Origin: J038 sp034437535
GTDB lineage: Bacteria > Chloroflexota > Anaerolineae > Aggregatilineales > Phototrophicaceae
Assembly (NCBI GenBank): GCA_034437535.1
Contig: DAOTTZ010000137.1
Location: forward strand, 1 to 64,000
Direction of reading: 5' to 3'
DNA: 64,000 bases
In this document: one piece after another, positions 25,309 through 33,077 of the stretch
How the letters are laid out: the number at the start of each line of letters is the position of its first letter
How positions within the stretch are numbered: position 1 is the stretch's first letter
The notes under the pieces: generated by a model
What the model saw: only the letters and a program-made list of their open reading frames with translations
Told to the model about the DNA's origin: nothing
The model's database searches: none
Translations under genes and position numbers: made by a program

Positions 25309-25337
25309 ACAGTATCGTGAATAAAAGCACTTGTCAA
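25309..25337 (-). promoter_or_regulatory. sigma-70 promoter of rpoD
   Basis: On the minus strand there is a perfect -35 TTGACA (25337-25332), a 17-base spacer and the -10 TACTGT (25314-25309). Transcription would start near 25302, giving a leader of about 140 bases. The 12-mer ACAGTATCGTGA that overlaps the -10 (25309-25320) recurs exactly at 25226-25237 inside the leader, which suggests a regulator that binds both sites. Confidence 0.7.
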
Positions 25338-25378
25338 GCAATTGCGACTCTCTCAATACTTTATCAATAAAAATTCAA

Positions 25379-25414
25379 TAATCTAATCATGGTTAGATTA
25401 AGAGAGGTTAATCT
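25379..25414 (+). promoter_or_regulatory. overlapping inverted repeats around the psuG start
   Basis: TAATCTAA (25379-25386) pairs with TTAGATTA (25393-25400). AGATTAA (25395-25401) pairs with TTAATCT (25408-25414). The second hairpin would hold the Shine-Dalgarno GAGAGG in its loop. The middle arm is shared, so the two RNA hairpins exclude each other. As DNA, the same sites could be operators. Confidence 0.4.
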
Positions 25415-25415
25415 G

Positions 25416-26410
25416 GTGCAGGGATATTTGACGATAAATGAGGCCGTGCGGGGGGAAATTGCCAGCGGTGGGGCGGTGGTCGCGCTGGAGTCTACCGTCA
25501 TCACACATGGCTTGCCCTACCCGGCCAATGTTGAGACCGCGCTGAAGATGGAAGCGGCGGTGCGGGCTGGTGGTGCGCTCCCGGCGACGGTGGCGGTGTT
25601 AAATGGGCAGATTACGGTTGGCATCACGCCGGATGACATCGAACGGCTGGGCCGGGCGGAAAACGTCCGCAAGTGTAGCCGGCGAGATTTTTCTATCGTC
25701 GTCGGGTTGAAGCAAGACGGCGCGACGACTGTCGCCGGGACGATGATCGCCGCGCACATGGCCCGCATCCCGATCTTCGCGACGGGCGGCATCGGCGGGG
25801 TGCATCGCGGTCATCCCTTTGACGTCTCCGCTGATTTGATCGAGCTAGTGCAAGGTTTTGGCTGACAGTTTGAGTGTGGCAAGGAGTTTCTCCCTCAAAG
25901 TGCGATATCATTCCAAGCCACTGCCTCATTCCTGCACTAGGCCGCACGCCGGTCGCTGTGGTGTGCTCCGGCGCGAAGTCGATTCTGGATCTCCCGCTGA
26001 CGCTGGAACGGCTGGAAACAGAAGGCGTGCCGGTCATCGGTTACAGGACGGATACACTCCCGGCGTTTTACACGCGCTCAAGTGGCTTGCCGGTTGATCA
26101 GCGGGTGGACTCTGCGGTGGATGCGGCGCGGATCGTAGCGTCAGCGCGAATGATGCAGTTAGGCCCTGGGGTGCTTATCACGGTGCCGGTACCAGCCGCG
26201 CATGAATTAGCCGGGCAAGAGGCCGAGGCCGCCATCCACCAAGCGGTGGAAGAAGCAGACGCGCAGGCGATTCGTGGGAAGGCGATCACGCCGTTTGTGC
26301 TGGCGCGGGTGGCGGAATTAACCGGGGACGCTTCCAGGCGGGCCAACACCGCCTTGCTGGAAAATAACGCCCGTGTCGCGGCGGAAATCGCGGTGGAACT
26401 AGCGCGTTAA
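25416..26410 (+). pseudogene. psuG: pseudouridine-5'-phosphate glycosidase, disrupted
   Basis: The intact enzyme splits pseudouridine 5'-phosphate into uracil and ribose 5-phosphate. The start is probably GTG 25416, with AGAGG 9 bases upstream; ATG 25389 is an alternative. The first part covers VALESTVITHGLPYP to FATGGIGGVHRGHPFDVSADLIEL. It then meets a stop at 25863-25865 inside a foreign insert. The second part resumes at GRTPVAVVCSGAKSILDLPLTLERLETEGVPVIGYRTD and runs to 26410. Removing the 92 bases that the insert adds (25848-25939) restores a continuous PsuG frame. The C-terminal half has a possible internal start, but neither half should be active alone. No psuK kinase is adjacent. Confidence 0.88.
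25848..25937. mobile_element. 90-bp MITE-like insertion in psuG with TA duplication
   Basis: The insert begins GTGCAAGG and ends CCTGCAC, so its ends form an inverted repeat GTGCA/TGCAC. It is flanked by TA on both sides (25846-25847 and 25938-25939), the target duplication made by IS630/Tc1-mariner transposases. Internally, TTTGAG pairs with CTCAAA and GGAG with CTCC, as expected of a foldback element. It has no coding capacity. I saw no second copy in the window. Confidence 0.7.
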
Positions 26411-26715
26411 TTTTCTCGTAGCAGGCCGAAATCTGCCCCGGTGAGTTTGGCACCGTCCATCTGGGTATTATCCAGGATGGTATCGTGCAGGACAGTATCG
26501 GATAGGTTGGCATGGCGTAGGTCTGCCCCGTAGAGTGTCGCGCCGGAGAGATCCGCCCCGCTCAGGTCCGCGCCGACCAGGCGAGACGAGGCGAAGTTGA
26601 CCGCCCGTAGATCCAACCCGGAAAGATCCAACCCGCTCAGATCACGGCAGGCCAGGTTACGGGTTTGCGTCAGCACGGCGGCAAGTTGTTGTCGGGAAGC
26701 AAGTTGTTCGAGCAT
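26407..26715 (-). CDS. pentapeptide repeat protein
   Basis: I start at ATG 26715 (MLEQLAS...), because AGGATC lies 6 bases upstream; upstream extensions cross the promoter. The 102-aa protein has about ten A(D/N)LXX repeats (CRDLSGLDLSGLDLRAVNF ... ADLSGADLSGATLYGADLRHANL), which fold as a right-handed quadrilateral beta-helix. Such proteins can be DNA-mimic gyrase-protection factors or simple scaffolds, and this one is too short to tell. Its stop codon overlaps the psuG stop region tail to tail by 4 bases. Confidence 0.85.
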   Translation of the reverse strand: MLEQLASRQQLAAVLTQTRNLACRDLSGLDLSGLDLRAVNFASSRLVGADLSGADLSGATLYGADLRHANLSDTVLHDTILDNTQMDGAKLTGADFGLLREN

Positions 26716-26745
26716 CGATGATCCTGTATCCGTAACGATACATTG

Positions 26746-26774
26746 ACGGTAGCATGTCGTGATGGGCGGGTCAA
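26746..26774 (-). promoter_or_regulatory. promoter of the pentapeptide gene, with a GTATC-N6-GATAC dyad
   Basis: On the minus strand: TTGACC (26774-26769), a 17-base spacer, TACCGT (26751-26746). Immediately downstream, at the expected start of transcription, lies GTATC-N6-GATAC (26726-26741). A large GC-rich inverted repeat (GGGCGGG 26764-26770 and CCCGCCC near 26815) overlaps the -35 region. Confidence 0.5.
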
Positions 26775-26829
26775 TCAAAATTTACCCTTTTAGGAAATTT
26801 TTCACAATTGAGATGCCCGCCCACCTGTT

Positions 26830-27348
26830 TTAGTGATAGAGCAAATCCTGCGATAGATGCAATTTGAAGTCTTGCGCCCAGGTTTCGATGGCCGTCCAGT
26901 CGCGGAAGTCCCCGCGTGGAACGCGCATCATGCGGACGACCAACTGCGTGGGTAAGGTTAACTTCTTCAAATCCATCACCCCGGCGAAGGCCGCTTCGCT
27001 GACCGGTTCTACCAGTTCGCGCACCTCATCAAGATAATGATAAACTTCGTCGGCGTAGGCATCGGCATCCTGCGCCAACCGCATACACACGGTCACATAA
27101 CCGACCGGGATGGTGCTGAGGTAGGCTTGATAACGGCGCACGAAATCAACCGCATCTGGCAACCACATGCCGACACGAATCGCGCTGGCGACGATCACCG
27201 CGCCGTAATCATGCAAGTGACCGCTGACTTGATCGACCGGAAGCAGATCGACCGTTACGGCATCGGTCTGCAAAACATCCCGGATGGCTGCTGAGACTTC
27301 TTCGGTTGAGCCGGCGATGGTGCTATAAGTTACGAGTATCTTTTGCAT
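26830..27348 (-). CDS. flavodoxin-domain protein (HemG-like)
   Basis: The start at ATG 27348 has AAGGAGAG 6 bases upstream, giving 172 aa. The N-terminal MQKILVTYSTIAGSTEEVSAAI is a flavodoxin FMN-binding phosphate loop (T/S-x-x-G-x-T). Conserved VIVASAIRVGMWLPDAVDFVRRY matches the flavodoxin_5/protoporphyrinogen oxidase HemG group. It could be a menaquinone-dependent protoporphyrinogen dehydrogenase, but no other haem genes are near. A general flavodoxin-type electron carrier is equally possible. Confidence 0.8.
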   Translation of the reverse strand: MQKILVTYSTIAGSTEEVSAAIRDVLQTDAVTVDLLPVDQVSGHLHDYGAVIVASAIRVGMWLPDAVDFVRRYQAYLSTIPVGYVTVCMRLAQDADAYADEVYHYLDEVRELVEPVSEAAFAGVMDLKKLTLPTQLVVRMMRVPRGDFRDWTAIETWAQDFKLHLSQDLLYH

Positions 27349-27408
27349 TGTGCACTCTCCTTTTTTACCCATTGTAAGGTGTAAAGGCCCTGGGCGATCA
27401 AGTGATGT

Positions 27409-27909
27409 TTAACCCCTTTCGCGCATGTAAAAGATCAGATCTTGCTGAACGGTGGGCACGCCGAACCGGTGCAACATCGCCAACATCTGGGCGCGGTGAT
27501 CGGTACCGTGATTAACCACATGGAGCAAGATCTCTGCGGTGGATTGGGTGTAGGTCTTGCCGCTGGTGGTCGTATAACTGAAGTCGTCGTTCAGGTCGGC
27601 ATCAGCCAGGCTATCTAGGCGGGCGTGGGCTTCCGCTTCGATTTCGTCCCAGCGGGCGCGGCAAGCCGGGCGGGTGGGGTAATCCGCCGGGTCGAGCATG
27701 GCGGCGGGGCTGGTGCCACCCAGTCTTGTAAGCCACATCCATTCCGCGCTCATGGTATGCACAACCTGCTGATGAATCGAGCCGACCGAATAATCAAGCG
27801 GTTGGGTGAATTGTTCATCGGTCAGGGCGGTGATGCTGGTCTGCCACACCTGCCGGTGCGCCCAATAGTTGTAATCGTACAGCGTGCGAAGCAGGTCAAT
27901 CGTCGTCAT
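27409..27909 (-). CDS. DinB family protein
   Basis: I start at ATG 27909, with AGAGGAAAC upstream, overlapping the end of the propeller gene by 14 bases. The 166-aa four-helix-bundle protein has the three metal-binding His positions of DinB/YfiT proteins: His in SIHQQVVHTMSAEWMWL and two in LLHVVNHGTDHRAQML. These proteins bind a divalent metal, and some act as thiol S-transferases. The actual substrate is unknown. Confidence 0.88.
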   Translation of the reverse strand: MTTIDLLRTLYDYNYWAHRQVWQTSITALTDEQFTQPLDYSVGSIHQQVVHTMSAEWMWLTRLGGTSPAAMLDPADYPTRPACRARWDEIEAEAHARLDSLADADLNDDFSYTTTSGKTYTQSTAEILLHVVNHGTDHRAQMLAMLHRFGVPTVQQDLIFYMRERG

Positions 27910-29923
27910 GGGTCGTTTCCTCTGTTTCTGTTTCGATGCGCCAGATGTCCAGGCCGGTATCACAACCGATTACGAGCGTGGTAGCGTCGGCACTCAGCGT
28001 GATCATATCCGGCACGCGGCTACAGGTGCGGTAAGTGCCCAGGTCGATGCGGTCGCCGGTGTCGGCATCCCAGGCGACGACAAGCGGCTCAAAATCGACA
28101 TCGACACCCAGGATGGTGGTGCCATCCGGCGTGATGAAATATCCCTGCACATATTGGCCGTCCAGTTCAGCTACGGGCAGATTATCGCCGGTCTCAAAAT
28201 CAAGCCGGTTCAATTGGGCGGATGCTGGATCGCGCCAGGCGAAATAACGGGCGTCCGGGCTGACCTGCCCGAAGACTGCCGGGCCGCCCTCCACCGTAAC
28301 TTCGTCTAACACGGTATTGGTCTCCAGGTTCCATAGCTTGACGACACCTGCTTCCGATGTGGTGACGGCGTAAGGCGGCGGGATGCGGCCCACCCGTACC
28401 AGCGCGTCGGGGTCGTCTTCCAGGCCATACGGCACGATCTGAGCGTCGGCCAGCGGATCTGACGGCAAATTGACGATCTGGGTGGTGCCATCCAGGTTGA
28501 AGATCTCAAACCAGATCGAACCATCTTCCCCGGCCCATACTTCCTGGCCGATGCCATCGGTTTCGTAGACGGTCAGGGTGGGGTCGCCGCTGTCAAACGG
28601 TTGACGGATAACGTTGATGCGGCCAATTTCGCCGCGTAAGACGATTAAGTCGGTCGCTGAGAAGGCTACATCGTAAATATCTCCGGGGCCAGCTTCCACC
28701 AGCACGACCGCGCCGGTGTCATCCCACACCACGACGTCGCGCTGTGTGTTATAGGTGGCGTAAGCGGTGCCATCCGCATTGACGACCACTGTGCCGGTCT
28801 GGAATTCGCCGGCGGCTTCCGGTGCGTCGGCGAAGGTGATTTCGTTGACAGATGTTAACGCCGTAATGTTCTCCCTGCTGATGACAGGCGGCCCGTCAGC
28901 GGTTTCATCGTTTTGATCGTCGTCGTTGTTCAACCGCCACACATCCAGGCCGGTGTCGCACCCCATCACCAGCGTGGAGCCATCCGCGCTGAGCCGGGCT
29001 ATATCCAGCGGGCGGGAGCAGGCGCGATGCGTGCCCAGGTCGGTGAAGGCCCCGGTCGCCACATCCCACAGGCCGACGCGGTTATCATTATAAAAGCCGA
29101 TGCCAATGATCTGCTCACCGTCCGGCGTGAGGATCAACAAGCCGATGAATGCGTTTACCTCTGCGACCTGTTCCAGCCGAGACTCGTCGAAATCCGCCCG
29201 ATACAACGTGTTATCCACCGCCTGTACGGGCAGATAGCGTCCGTTGCCATCGTTGACCCGTCGAATGCTCAATGTTTGATCGGGCGTGATGCTCCCGGTG
29301 ACTGCGCCGGTTTCCAGGTTCCAGCGGCGCAATCGGCTATCACGATCAACCGTGACGGCCAGCGGCGCGAGTGTGCGCCCATTGCGGAACAGGGCGTCCG
29401 GGTCATTCTGCGGGCCGGATTCCAGTGTGAGCGGTTCAAGATCGGGCGTCAGCGGCAGGCGCGTGATGAGGTCGCGGCCATCGCGGGTCTTGATCTCTAA
29501 CCAGACGGCGTTTTCATCCGCCCCCCACCAGATCCAGGCGGCCTGTTCTGGCGTGTTATCGTAGGGGATGACGGTCTGTTCGCCGGTGGTCACATCGTAG
29601 ATGACGACATCGTAACGGGTGCCGTCGGTGTGCAGGGCGGCGATGCGATCAGTGGTCGGCGCGAAATCGGCATGTAGCGGCGTGGTGTTCAGGCCGTCGA
29701 TGGCATACTGATAAGTGCTGGCGACATCACCGGTCTTCGTATCGAAGACCATCATACCGCCGTCAACCACCGATGCGGCGTAATCTCCCCCCGCGCTGAG
29801 GATAAACCAACCGCTAGCCGGTCGGGTTTCCAGCGGGGCGAAGTCAATCGCAAGATCGGGTTGGAACGATTCGCTGACGTTCGGTGTCCATAAGATGAGA
29901 AATGCTAAGATCCAGGTGAGCAT
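27896..29923 (-). CDS. exported WD40-like propeller protein with internal duplication
   Basis: A 675-aa protein with an N-terminal signal peptide (MLTWILAFLILWTPNVSES) and two copies of a unit of about 333 residues. Matching landmarks are DALFRNGR near residue 175 and DALVRVGR near 507. Each copy ends with ACSRPLDIARLSADGSTLVMGCDTGLDVWR or TCSRVPDMITLSADATTLVIGCDTGLDIWR. Each copy probably makes one propeller, and the paired Cys may form disulfides. The C-terminus is acidic (ETEETTHDDD). It is likely a secreted or surface scaffold. The first gene of this unit has its own promoter. Confidence 0.78.
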   Translation of the reverse strand: MLTWILAFLILWTPNVSESFQPDLAIDFAPLETRPASGWFILSAGGDYAASVVDGGMMVFDTKTGDVASTYQYAIDGLNTTPLHADFAPTTDRIAALHTDGTRYDVVIYDVTTGEQTVIPYDNTPEQAAWIWWGADENAVWLEIKTRDGRDLITRLPLTPDLEPLTLESGPQNDPDALFRNGRTLAPLAVTVDRDSRLRRWNLETGAVTGSITPDQTLSIRRVNDGNGRYLPVQAVDNTLYRADFDESRLEQVAEVNAFIGLLILTPDGEQIIGIGFYNDNRVGLWDVATGAFTDLGTHRACSRPLDIARLSADGSTLVMGCDTGLDVWRLNNDDDQNDETADGPPVISRENITALTSVNEITFADAPEAAGEFQTGTVVVNADGTAYATYNTQRDVVVWDDTGAVVLVEAGPGDIYDVAFSATDLIVLRGEIGRINVIRQPFDSGDPTLTVYETDGIGQEVWAGEDGSIWFEIFNLDGTTQIVNLPSDPLADAQIVPYGLEDDPDALVRVGRIPPPYAVTTSEAGVVKLWNLETNTVLDEVTVEGGPAVFGQVSPDARYFAWRDPASAQLNRLDFETGDNLPVAELDGQYVQGYFITPDGTTILGVDVDFEPLVVAWDADTGDRIDLGTYRTCSRVPDMITLSADATTLVIGCDTGLDIWRIETETEETTHDDD

Positions 29924-29955
29924 TGCAGTATCCTGTACTTGACTATTGCGGTGCC

Positions 29956-29961
29956 ATTATA
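29956..29961 (-). promoter_or_regulatory. -10 element of the 675-aa propeller gene
   Basis: Read on the minus strand, this is a perfect TATAAT, 32 bases upstream of the start codon. The -35 position is weak. The same short spacer also serves the divergent plus-strand gene at 29991. Confidence 0.45.
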
Positions 29962-29990
29962 GCGGATTTCGTTACAAAAAGGGGTATGAT

Positions 29991-30560
29991 ATGCACGATG
30001 AGCAACCGAGTTTTGATCTGGCGGAGCGATTGATGAACGACGGTCATTATGAGGAGGCGCGGGCCGTCTTGCGTGCGCTGAGCAAACAACCGGGTGTAGC
30101 GCGTTATTGGGATCAACTGGCGAAGGTTGATCCATACAGCGCGGCCACCGCCCGCAAGATTCCCCGCGTCAACCCGGAGCGTGACCGCCTGCTGGCGACT
30201 CTCCGGCGTGGGACACAGGCCGCCGGGTACCTGCTGAGTGCGGCCCTGGTGGTGGGGGCGGTGGTTGCTCTGCTGGTCGGGGCGGGGTGGGGGCAAGCGG
30301 TGATTCTGCTGGTTGGGTTGATCCTGGCCGGTGTCACTTATACTCAACGGCTTGATGATGCGCGTCTGCTGGCCTGGTTTGGCGGTGAGGCAGTGCGCCG
30401 GGTGTTGGCATGGGTATTGGGAACAGCGGCGGGCGGGCTGGTCTTGATCTTGCTGGCTCCGTCTTTGCGCTGGTTGCTCTTGCCGGTGGGTGGGCTGATT
30501 CTGTACGCTTTGTGGGCTTATCGTCTGGCGCGGCGGCTGGTCAGCCTTGAATCGGTCTGA
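29991..30560 (+). CDS. TPR-like N-terminus plus membrane segments, hypothetical
   Basis: The start at ATG 29991 follows AAGGGG and gives 189 aa. Residues 5-45 (FDLAERLMNDGHYEEARAVLRALSKQPGVARYWDQLAKVD) look like a single TPR motif. Four hydrophobic segments follow from residue 75, including AAGYLLSAALVVGAVVALLVG and AVILLVGLILAGVTY. The protein is probably an inner-membrane protein with a cytoplasmic interaction module. I recognise no named family. It lies 50 bases upstream of the MurF-type gene, so a cell-envelope role is plausible but unproven. Confidence 0.65.
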   Translation: MHDEQPSFDLAERLMNDGHYEEARAVLRALSKQPGVARYWDQLAKVDPYSAATARKIPRVNPERDRLLATLRRGTQAAGYLLSAALVVGAVVALLVGAGWGQAVILLVGLILAGVTYTQRLDDARLLAWFGGEAVRRVLAWVLGTAAGGLVLILLAPSLRWLLLPVGGLILYALWAYRLARRLVSLESV

Positions 30561-30609
30561 ATTTGCGTTAGATTCAGCCTGATGCTTTTTGCGACATTGG
30601 GGAAAGACC

Positions 30610-32247
30610 ATGACCGAACTCTTTTTATTCTTCCTGGCGGGCGCGTGGTTGATCGGGGCCTGGCTCCGGGTGTATCGTCAGGCTCGTTTCTTCCAGATCG
30701 AAGAATACATGAACGGGCGTTATGTGCGCTGGTGGCTGAAGGATACCGAGCGCGTCTTGCCGCGTCGTCCGCTGGTCGCGTTTGGATTGGGCGCGGTGCT
30801 GGCGTTCTTTCTGTCGGAGGCTCCTGGTTCGCCCCTGCCGGCGATCATCGCGCTGATAGCGGCGGTAGCCGCCGTCTGGCCGCCAGATCAAGGGGAGATC
30901 AAGAAGGCGTTCAACCGCACCGGACGCGCCACGCGCATCCTGGCGGCGGCCTTTGCGGTCGCGCTGGTTGATTACGCGCTTTATGCGGTGTTCATCGCGC
31001 TGGTAGGCATCGCGGATTACGAATTGCAGGTGATCGCGCTGGCCGGGCCGGGCTTGCTGGTGTTTCTCTCCGCACCGTTGTTCCTGGTGGTGGGCAACGT
31101 GTTGATGACGCCGGTGGAAGCACTCTTGCGGCGGCGGTATATCCAATCGGCCAGGGCGGTGCTGGCGGCCATCCAGCCGCGTGTGATTGGCATTACCGGC
31201 AGTTATGGCAAGACGACCACCAAGACCTTTGTGACGGAGATCTTGAACGGACGCTTCCGCGCATACCCGACACCCAAGAGCTTTAATACCATGATGGGCG
31301 TCTGCCTGGCGATCAATCGTGACCTGGCGCACGATTACAGCGTCGAATATTTCGTGGTGGAGATGGGGGCTTATGTGCGCGGGGAAATCCAGCGGATTTG
31401 TTCGTTGACGCCGCCGGATATTTCCATCGTCACCGAAGTTGGACCGCAACACCTGGAACGCTTCGGCTCGTTGGAGAACATCAAGCACGCCAAGTACGAG
31501 ATCATCCGCAACCTGCCGCCGGATGGCGTCGGCGTGTTCAACTGGGATAACCCCTATGTGCGCTGGATGTATGAGCAGGGGTACCCACAGACGCGATTAG
31601 CGGTGAGCAAAACGGCTGATCCGGCGACGGCGGACGGCCCGCGCTTTATCGCGACTGACATCAGCGAGTCGTTAGACGGTCTGCGCTTCACCGTCCACGA
31701 CTGCGAAAGCGGTAATATAGCGGATTTCGAGACGCCGGTACTTGGTCTGCACAACGTGACCAACATCTTATGCGCGACGGCGGTCGCGGTGCATGAGGGC
31801 ATGTCATTGGATGAGGTCGCGTTTCGAGTCAAGCGGCTTCAACCGGCGGAGAGTCGGCTGGTGCGGCAGACGACGGCCAACGGTATCACCATCATCAATG
31901 ACGCTTACAGCGCGAATCCTGCCGGGGTGTTGAGTTCACTGCGGGTGCTTGCCATGCATCAGGGCGGGCGGCGTCTGCTGGTGACGCCGGGCATGGTCGA
32001 ATTGGGTGACCTGCACGAGCAGGAAAACCGGCGTCTGGGGGAGATCGCGGCGGAGCACGCCACCGATATTATCCTGGTAGGCCAGGCGCAGACTCAGCCG
32101 ATTTACGATGGTCTGCAAGCGGTCGATTTCCCGGCGGATCGTCTGCATGTGGTGGAAGAACTGCACGAAGCGATGGACTGGTATCAGACGCACCTCCAGC
32201 CGGGGGATACCGTGTTGTTCTTGAACGATCTACCGGATACCTACTGA
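30610..32247 (+). CDS. murF: membrane-anchored MurF-type Mur ligase
   Basis: The start at ATG 30610 follows GGGGAAA. In this 545-aa protein, residues 1-190 form a membrane domain with about five hydrophobic segments. The Mur ligase core begins after residue 190: P-loop GITGSYGKTTTKTF (about residues 194-207), the central Glu in VVEMGAYVRGEI, the His in TEVGPQHLERFGS, and the C-terminal domain from RLQPAESR. MurF adds D-Ala-D-Ala to UDP-MurNAc-tripeptide. Standard MurF is soluble and about 450 aa; here the membrane domain replaces the usual N-terminal substrate domain. Action on a lipid-linked or otherwise altered substrate is therefore possible. Confidence 0.8.
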   Translation: MTELFLFFLAGAWLIGAWLRVYRQARFFQIEEYMNGRYVRWWLKDTERVLPRRPLVAFGLGAVLAFFLSEAPGSPLPAIIALIAAVAAVWPPDQGEIKKAFNRTGRATRILAAAFAVALVDYALYAVFIALVGIADYELQVIALAGPGLLVFLSAPLFLVVGNVLMTPVEALLRRRYIQSARAVLAAIQPRVIGITGSYGKTTTKTFVTEILNGRFRAYPTPKSFNTMMGVCLAINRDLAHDYSVEYFVVEMGAYVRGEIQRICSLTPPDISIVTEVGPQHLERFGSLENIKHAKYEIIRNLPPDGVGVFNWDNPYVRWMYEQGYPQTRLAVSKTADPATADGPRFIATDISESLDGLRFTVHDCESGNIADFETPVLGLHNVTNILCATAVAVHEGMSLDEVAFRVKRLQPAESRLVRQTTANGITIINDAYSANPAGVLSSLRVLAMHQGGRRLLVTPGMVELGDLHEQENRRLGEIAAEHATDIILVGQAQTQPIYDGLQAVDFPADRLHVVEELHEAMDWYQTHLQPGDTVLFLNDLPDTY

Positions 32248-33077
32248 TGCGGGCCGGGATCGACATCGGCGGCACGACCACGCGCATCGCCGCCTTCTAC
32301 GATGACACGACCTTCGCGCTGGTAGCCCGTTACCCGACACCGACCGCTTACGCCGAACAGATCGACCGGATCCGGGCCGCGCTGGGTGGCGGGGAGTGGC
32401 GCGGGGTGGGGGTTTCAGTCGGCGCACAGGTCACGCCGGATGGCAAGCAGGTCACCGACGCGCCTAATCTGCGGGATTACGAAGGCCAACCGCTGACGGA
32501 TGACCTCCGTACCGCGTTGGGTTGTGAGGTGCGGTTGGCCCATGATACGGTCTGCGGTGCGCTGGCGGAAAGCGAAGCCGGGGCGATGACCGGGGTGGAT
32601 CGCTTCGCGTATGTTACCGTCTCCACCGGGACGGGCGGGGCTTTGCATCAGCGGCGCGGGCGCAATCGCCTGCTCACATCTATTGAGTTCGGTCATCAGA
32701 TCATCGACCCTGGCGGGTATGCCTGTGCTTGCGGGCAACGTGGATGCCTGGAGACGCTCACCGGCGGGGCGCAGATCGCACGACGCATCGGCCAGCCACC
32801 CGACCGTATCAACGATCCTGAGTTCTGGGGGACGTTCGCGGATGCGCTCAGCATCGGTTTGATTAACGTGGCGAACCTGACCGGCGTCGAGCAGATCGTC
32901 ATCGGTGGTGGGATCGCGTTGGGACGGGAATCGTTGTTGCCCGGCTTGCAAGAACGGGTCGCGGCCAACCGTTACCGCTCGACCTTGCGTTTGCGGTTGG
33001 CGAAATTGGGTGAAAATGCCCCGTTGATCGGTGCGGTACGCCTGCACACCTTGCATCCGAGTGCGTTACTGCATTAG
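32247..33077 (+). CDS. ROK family sugar kinase
   Basis: A 276-aa protein of the ROK family (glucokinase/N-acetyl sugar kinase). It has the phosphate loop DIGGTTTRIA at residues 5-14, the catalytic-type DTVCGALAE segment, the second ATP motif VTVSTGTGG, the EFGHQIIDPGG metal/sugar motif and the zinc site CACGQRGCLE. It overlaps the murF stop codon by one base, so translation is coupled. This suggests a role in supplying or recycling amino sugars, for example GlcNAc or ManNAc, but the sugar cannot be read from the sequence. Confidence 0.88.
   Translation: MRAGIDIGGTTTRIAAFYDDTTFALVARYPTPTAYAEQIDRIRAALGGGEWRGVGVSVGAQVTPDGKQVTDAPNLRDYEGQPLTDDLRTALGCEVRLAHDTVCGALAESEAGAMTGVDRFAYVTVSTGTGGALHQRRGRNRLLTSIEFGHQIIDPGGYACACGQRGCLETLTGGAQIARRIGQPPDRINDPEFWGTFADALSIGLINVANLTGVEQIVIGGGIALGRESLLPGLQERVAANRYRSTLRLRLAKLGENAPLIGAVRLHTLHPSALLH

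Noticed and set aside
25874..26410. Second half of psuG as an independent gene
   Set aside because: Its first 22 residues are encoded by the inserted element, and the rest is the C-terminal half of PsuG, so it is a broken gene rather than a new one.
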